Shown here one piece after another: positions 5,907 to 7,249 of a DNA stretch of 7,249 nucleotides (positions are counted from its first letter, which is position 1; each line of letters starts with the position of its first letter). The stretch is from an uncultured Methylobacter sp. (lineage in GTDB: Bacteria > Pseudomonadota > Gammaproteobacteria > Methylococcales > Methylomonadaceae): NCBI GenBank assembly GCA_903831545.1, contig CAIKYI010000675.1, positions 1 to 7,249 of the forward strand, written 5' to 3'. A model generated the notes under the pieces. The model was not told the origin of the DNA. It saw only the letters and a program-made list of their open reading frames with translations, and ran no database searches. The position numbers and the translations under genes are program-made.

Positions 5907-6776
5907 CTAACAAGACAATTCAGCTATAACCTTGATAGCGTCATCCAACTCACTATACTCAAAATCATAACAACTGCTATTTTCAACAACATCACAAAGC
6001 GCATTAAAGCCCTGAGCACCAACAACATTATAATTAAAAGCGTTATCGGCTAATTTAATGACTGTTTGTCCCTTATCCAAAACCTGCAAGTTAGTTTTTG
6101 CGCCTTCCTTATATCGGGGAAATATTACCACTTTAGCAATGGCTCTTTTGGTGCTGTTTTCAACGCAAGTCCTGCCAGGTTTTAAATGACTAACAGTGCC
6201 CTTTGCCGTATCACAAAAAGAATCGCCAAAGATTGCTTCCGGAGCAAACTTTTTTATTATGTCTATGGATTCATTTTTCAAACTCACAGGCCTAACAATA
6301 GGGATAAGTTCTTTGGTTTTTAAATCAATGACAGTCATTTCATCTGATAAAAGTCGCCAGCCTCTATTAATTAAGGCCGCGCACAACGTGCTTTTGCCGG
6401 CTCCCGGTTGACCACTCAAGATAAGCGCAAAGCCGTTTTTTTCTACTACGGCGGCATGGAGTATCAAATACTGATGAATTTGAGAGGCGATACACCAATT
6501 CAGTCCCCATTCAAAAAAAGGATAGGCCTGAGATAAGGGCAAGGGTTTAAATGGGGTTTTACCGTCAATGTAAAACTGGGCCTGTGCACGAAACCGGCGC
6601 CTTAAAACTGACGGTGATTTTATTTGAATATGAAAGTCTGAAAATACTGAATCATCATCAAGCAAAAAACAATGATTACCATACTGAAGCTCAATGGCTT
6701 TAATGACCAGGGAAAGTGATGTTTCCAAACAAATTACAAACGGTTCAATCCCAATTATAAATTTTGTTGATGTCAT
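5907..6776 (-). CDS. HprK-related kinase A
   Basis: P-loop kinase related to HPr kinase/phosphorylase, of the 'kinase A' subgroup that occurs with a PqqD-like protein and a nucleotidyltransferase. Its target is unknown; HprK itself phosphorylates a serine of HPr, and relatives in lasso-peptide clusters phosphorylate a C-terminal serine. The 289-residue protein has a family-specific N-terminal part (1-95). The kinase core follows: a conserved His in YLILHAAVV (His107), Walker A SGQPGAGKST (121-130, Lys128), and LLSDEMTVID (142-151), which carries the acidic pair Asp145/Glu146 where HprK has Asp-Asp. A region with IVRPVSLK follows (160-167). The HprK signature for the phosphorylase reaction (EIRGLGILN type) is not present, so it is probably a kinase only and not a carbon-catabolite regulator. 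It starts 31 bases after the PqqD-like gene and ends 8 bases before the nucleotidyltransferase. No strong ribosome site precedes the ATG. Confidence 0.88.
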   Translation of the reverse strand: MTSTKFIIGIEPFVICLETSLSLVIKAIELQYGNHCFLLDDDSVFSDFHIQIKSPSVLRRRFRAQAQFYIDGKTPFKPLPLSQAYPFFEWGLNWCIASQIHQYLILHAAVVEKNGFALILSGQPGAGKSTLCAALINRGWRLLSDEMTVIDLKTKELIPIVRPVSLKNESIDIIKKFAPEAIFGDSFCDTAKGTVSHLKPGRTCVENSTKRAIAKVVIFPRYKEGAKTNLQVLDKGQTVIKLADNAFNYNVVGAQGFNALCDVVENSSCYDFEYSELDDAIKVIAELSC

Positions 6777-6807
6777 TAAAATTGGCTTATAACATTTAAA
6801 TAAAAAA

Positions 6808-7080
6808 TTACAGTTCTACCTCATGAATAAACCGATGTTTTAACATTTCATCAAACACTGAACGGACAAAATCTATAAGTGATTTTTCAGAATCAAATTG
6901 GTTATTGGTTAAGTCCAAAAGACTGTAAACTGAATCAAAACTATGTTGCAACTTTAAAATTTCTAAGGTTTGAAAGGCTAAATCATGCAAAATAACCGTC
7001 TCGCCAGATCGCCCGTGATAAGCAATAAAACCATCACCCAGCTTTCTTAAACTAAGCCGAGCATCACAAATGAATTGCAT
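6808..7080 (-). CDS. HPr-rel-A system PqqD-family peptide chaperone
   Basis: Small protein of the PqqD fold, which in other pathways binds a precursor peptide leader and presents it to a modifying enzyme (a RiPP recognition element). The 90-residue length is right for PqqD. The visible pattern is an N-terminal beta part (RLSLRKLGDGFIAYHGRSG) that then gives ETVILHDLAFQTLEIL, the typical strand and helix where PqqD proteins read as '...l...a..iw.ll'. A helical C-terminal part (LIDFVRSVFDEMLKHRFI) completes the winged-helix-like fold. Assignment to the HPr-rel-A subgroup rests mainly on the two genes that follow it, the HprK-related kinase and the nucleotidyltransferase. No radical SAM partner, as used by true PqqD, is in the window. 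The ATG has only a weak ribosome site. A partial gene ends 50 bases upstream and may belong to the same transcript. Confidence 0.8.
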   Translation of the reverse strand: MQFICDARLSLRKLGDGFIAYHGRSGETVILHDLAFQTLEILKLQHSFDSVYSLLDLTNNQFDSEKSLIDFVRSVFDEMLKHRFIHEVEL

Positions 7081-7130
7081 ATATCAGGGCAATTATTAGT
7101 AATTATCATTTAAAACTAAACTTTACCACT

Positions 7131-7247
7131 TCACATTTTTGTAGATACTGTTTCTACGTCATACTCGCCTGCTTGAATAGTTTTTAACACATTCAAAAAG
7201 TCCGAGTCTTGATCTGTCCAAGCTTTTTTAACATAGAAAATAGTAGC
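7131..7247 (-). CDS. C-terminal end of an unidentified protein (partial)
   Basis: An open frame enters from the right edge and ends with TGA at 7133-7131. The visible 38 residues begin ATIFYVKKAWTDQDSDF, continue LNVLKTIQAGEYDVETV and end STKM. Another frame on the same strand stays open from the edge for only 18 codons, and the third stops sooner. The composition (alternating charged and hydrophobic positions) looks like real protein. The family is not recognised. It lies 50 bases before the PqqD-like gene on the same strand, so it may be part of that operon: a precursor or partner of the cassette, or an unrelated neighbour. The start lies outside the window. Confidence 0.5.
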   Translation of the reverse strand, partial: ATIFYVKKAWTDQDSDFLNVLKTIQAGEYDVETVSTKM

Positions 7248-7249
7248 GA

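Noticed and set aside
6196..6411. 71-codon plus-strand frame opposite the kinase gene
   Set aside because: It is the antisense of the kinase Walker A region and the sequence that follows it, with no support of its own.
7091..7104. Inverted repeat AATTA-TTAG-TAATT upstream of the PqqD-like gene
   Set aside because: Five A-T pairs in AT-rich DNA; likely chance and not a convincing operator or terminator.
68..7247. A single RiPP biosynthetic cluster spanning the whole window
   Set aside because: The ThiF/nitroreductase pair and the kinase cassette are separated by a TolC-family gene, a coiled-coil gene and a VapBC module with their own promoter-like sites; no YcaO, radical SAM, protease or complete precursor is present.

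Overview
The window looks like chromosome from an AT-rich Gram-negative bacterium. A TolC-type outer-membrane efflux protein with a Sec signal peptide shows that there is an outer membrane. The gene styles (HprK-related kinase A cassette, VapBC pair, ThiF plus nitroreductase pair) fit a gammaproteobacterium, possibly a methanotroph of the Methylococcales. That assignment is inferred from gene content and is not proved by any marker gene here. All eight complete genes, and one partial gene at the right edge, lie on the minus strand, so transcription runs from high to low coordinates.

In transcription order: (1) 7247-7131 is the C-terminal end of an unidentified protein. (2) 7080-4810 is a compact three-gene cassette: a PqqD-like peptide chaperone, a P-loop HprK-related kinase A and an NTP_transf_5-type nucleotidyltransferase. 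This is the 'HPr-rel-A' type of system. Its biochemical role and substrate are not known, but its parts resemble tailoring enzymes of some lasso-peptide (RiPP) clusters. (3) 4724-3435 is a TolC-family outer-membrane factor with a near-consensus promoter directly in front of it. (4) 3266-2892 is a small coiled-coil protein with one C-terminal membrane helix (CCDC90/DUF1640-like). (5) 2665-2079 is a VapBC toxin-antitoxin pair with a 1-base stop/start overlap. (6) 2033-68 is a tightly coupled pair: an E1-like ThiF-family adenylyltransferase and a long nitroreductase-family flavoprotein.

The most interesting parts are the kinase/PqqD/nucleotidyltransferase cassette, which has no identified substrate, and the ThiF plus nitroreductase pair. 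The latter resembles ThiF-nitroreductase fusions called MoeY in actinobacteria and, more distantly, the E1-like/FMN-dehydrogenase pairing of azole-peptide biosynthesis. Nothing in the window joins these modules into one pathway: there is no YcaO, radical SAM enzyme, ABC exporter or complete precursor peptide. No rRNA, tRNA, CRISPR array or insertion sequence was seen, and no stretch over 300 bases lacks a gene.
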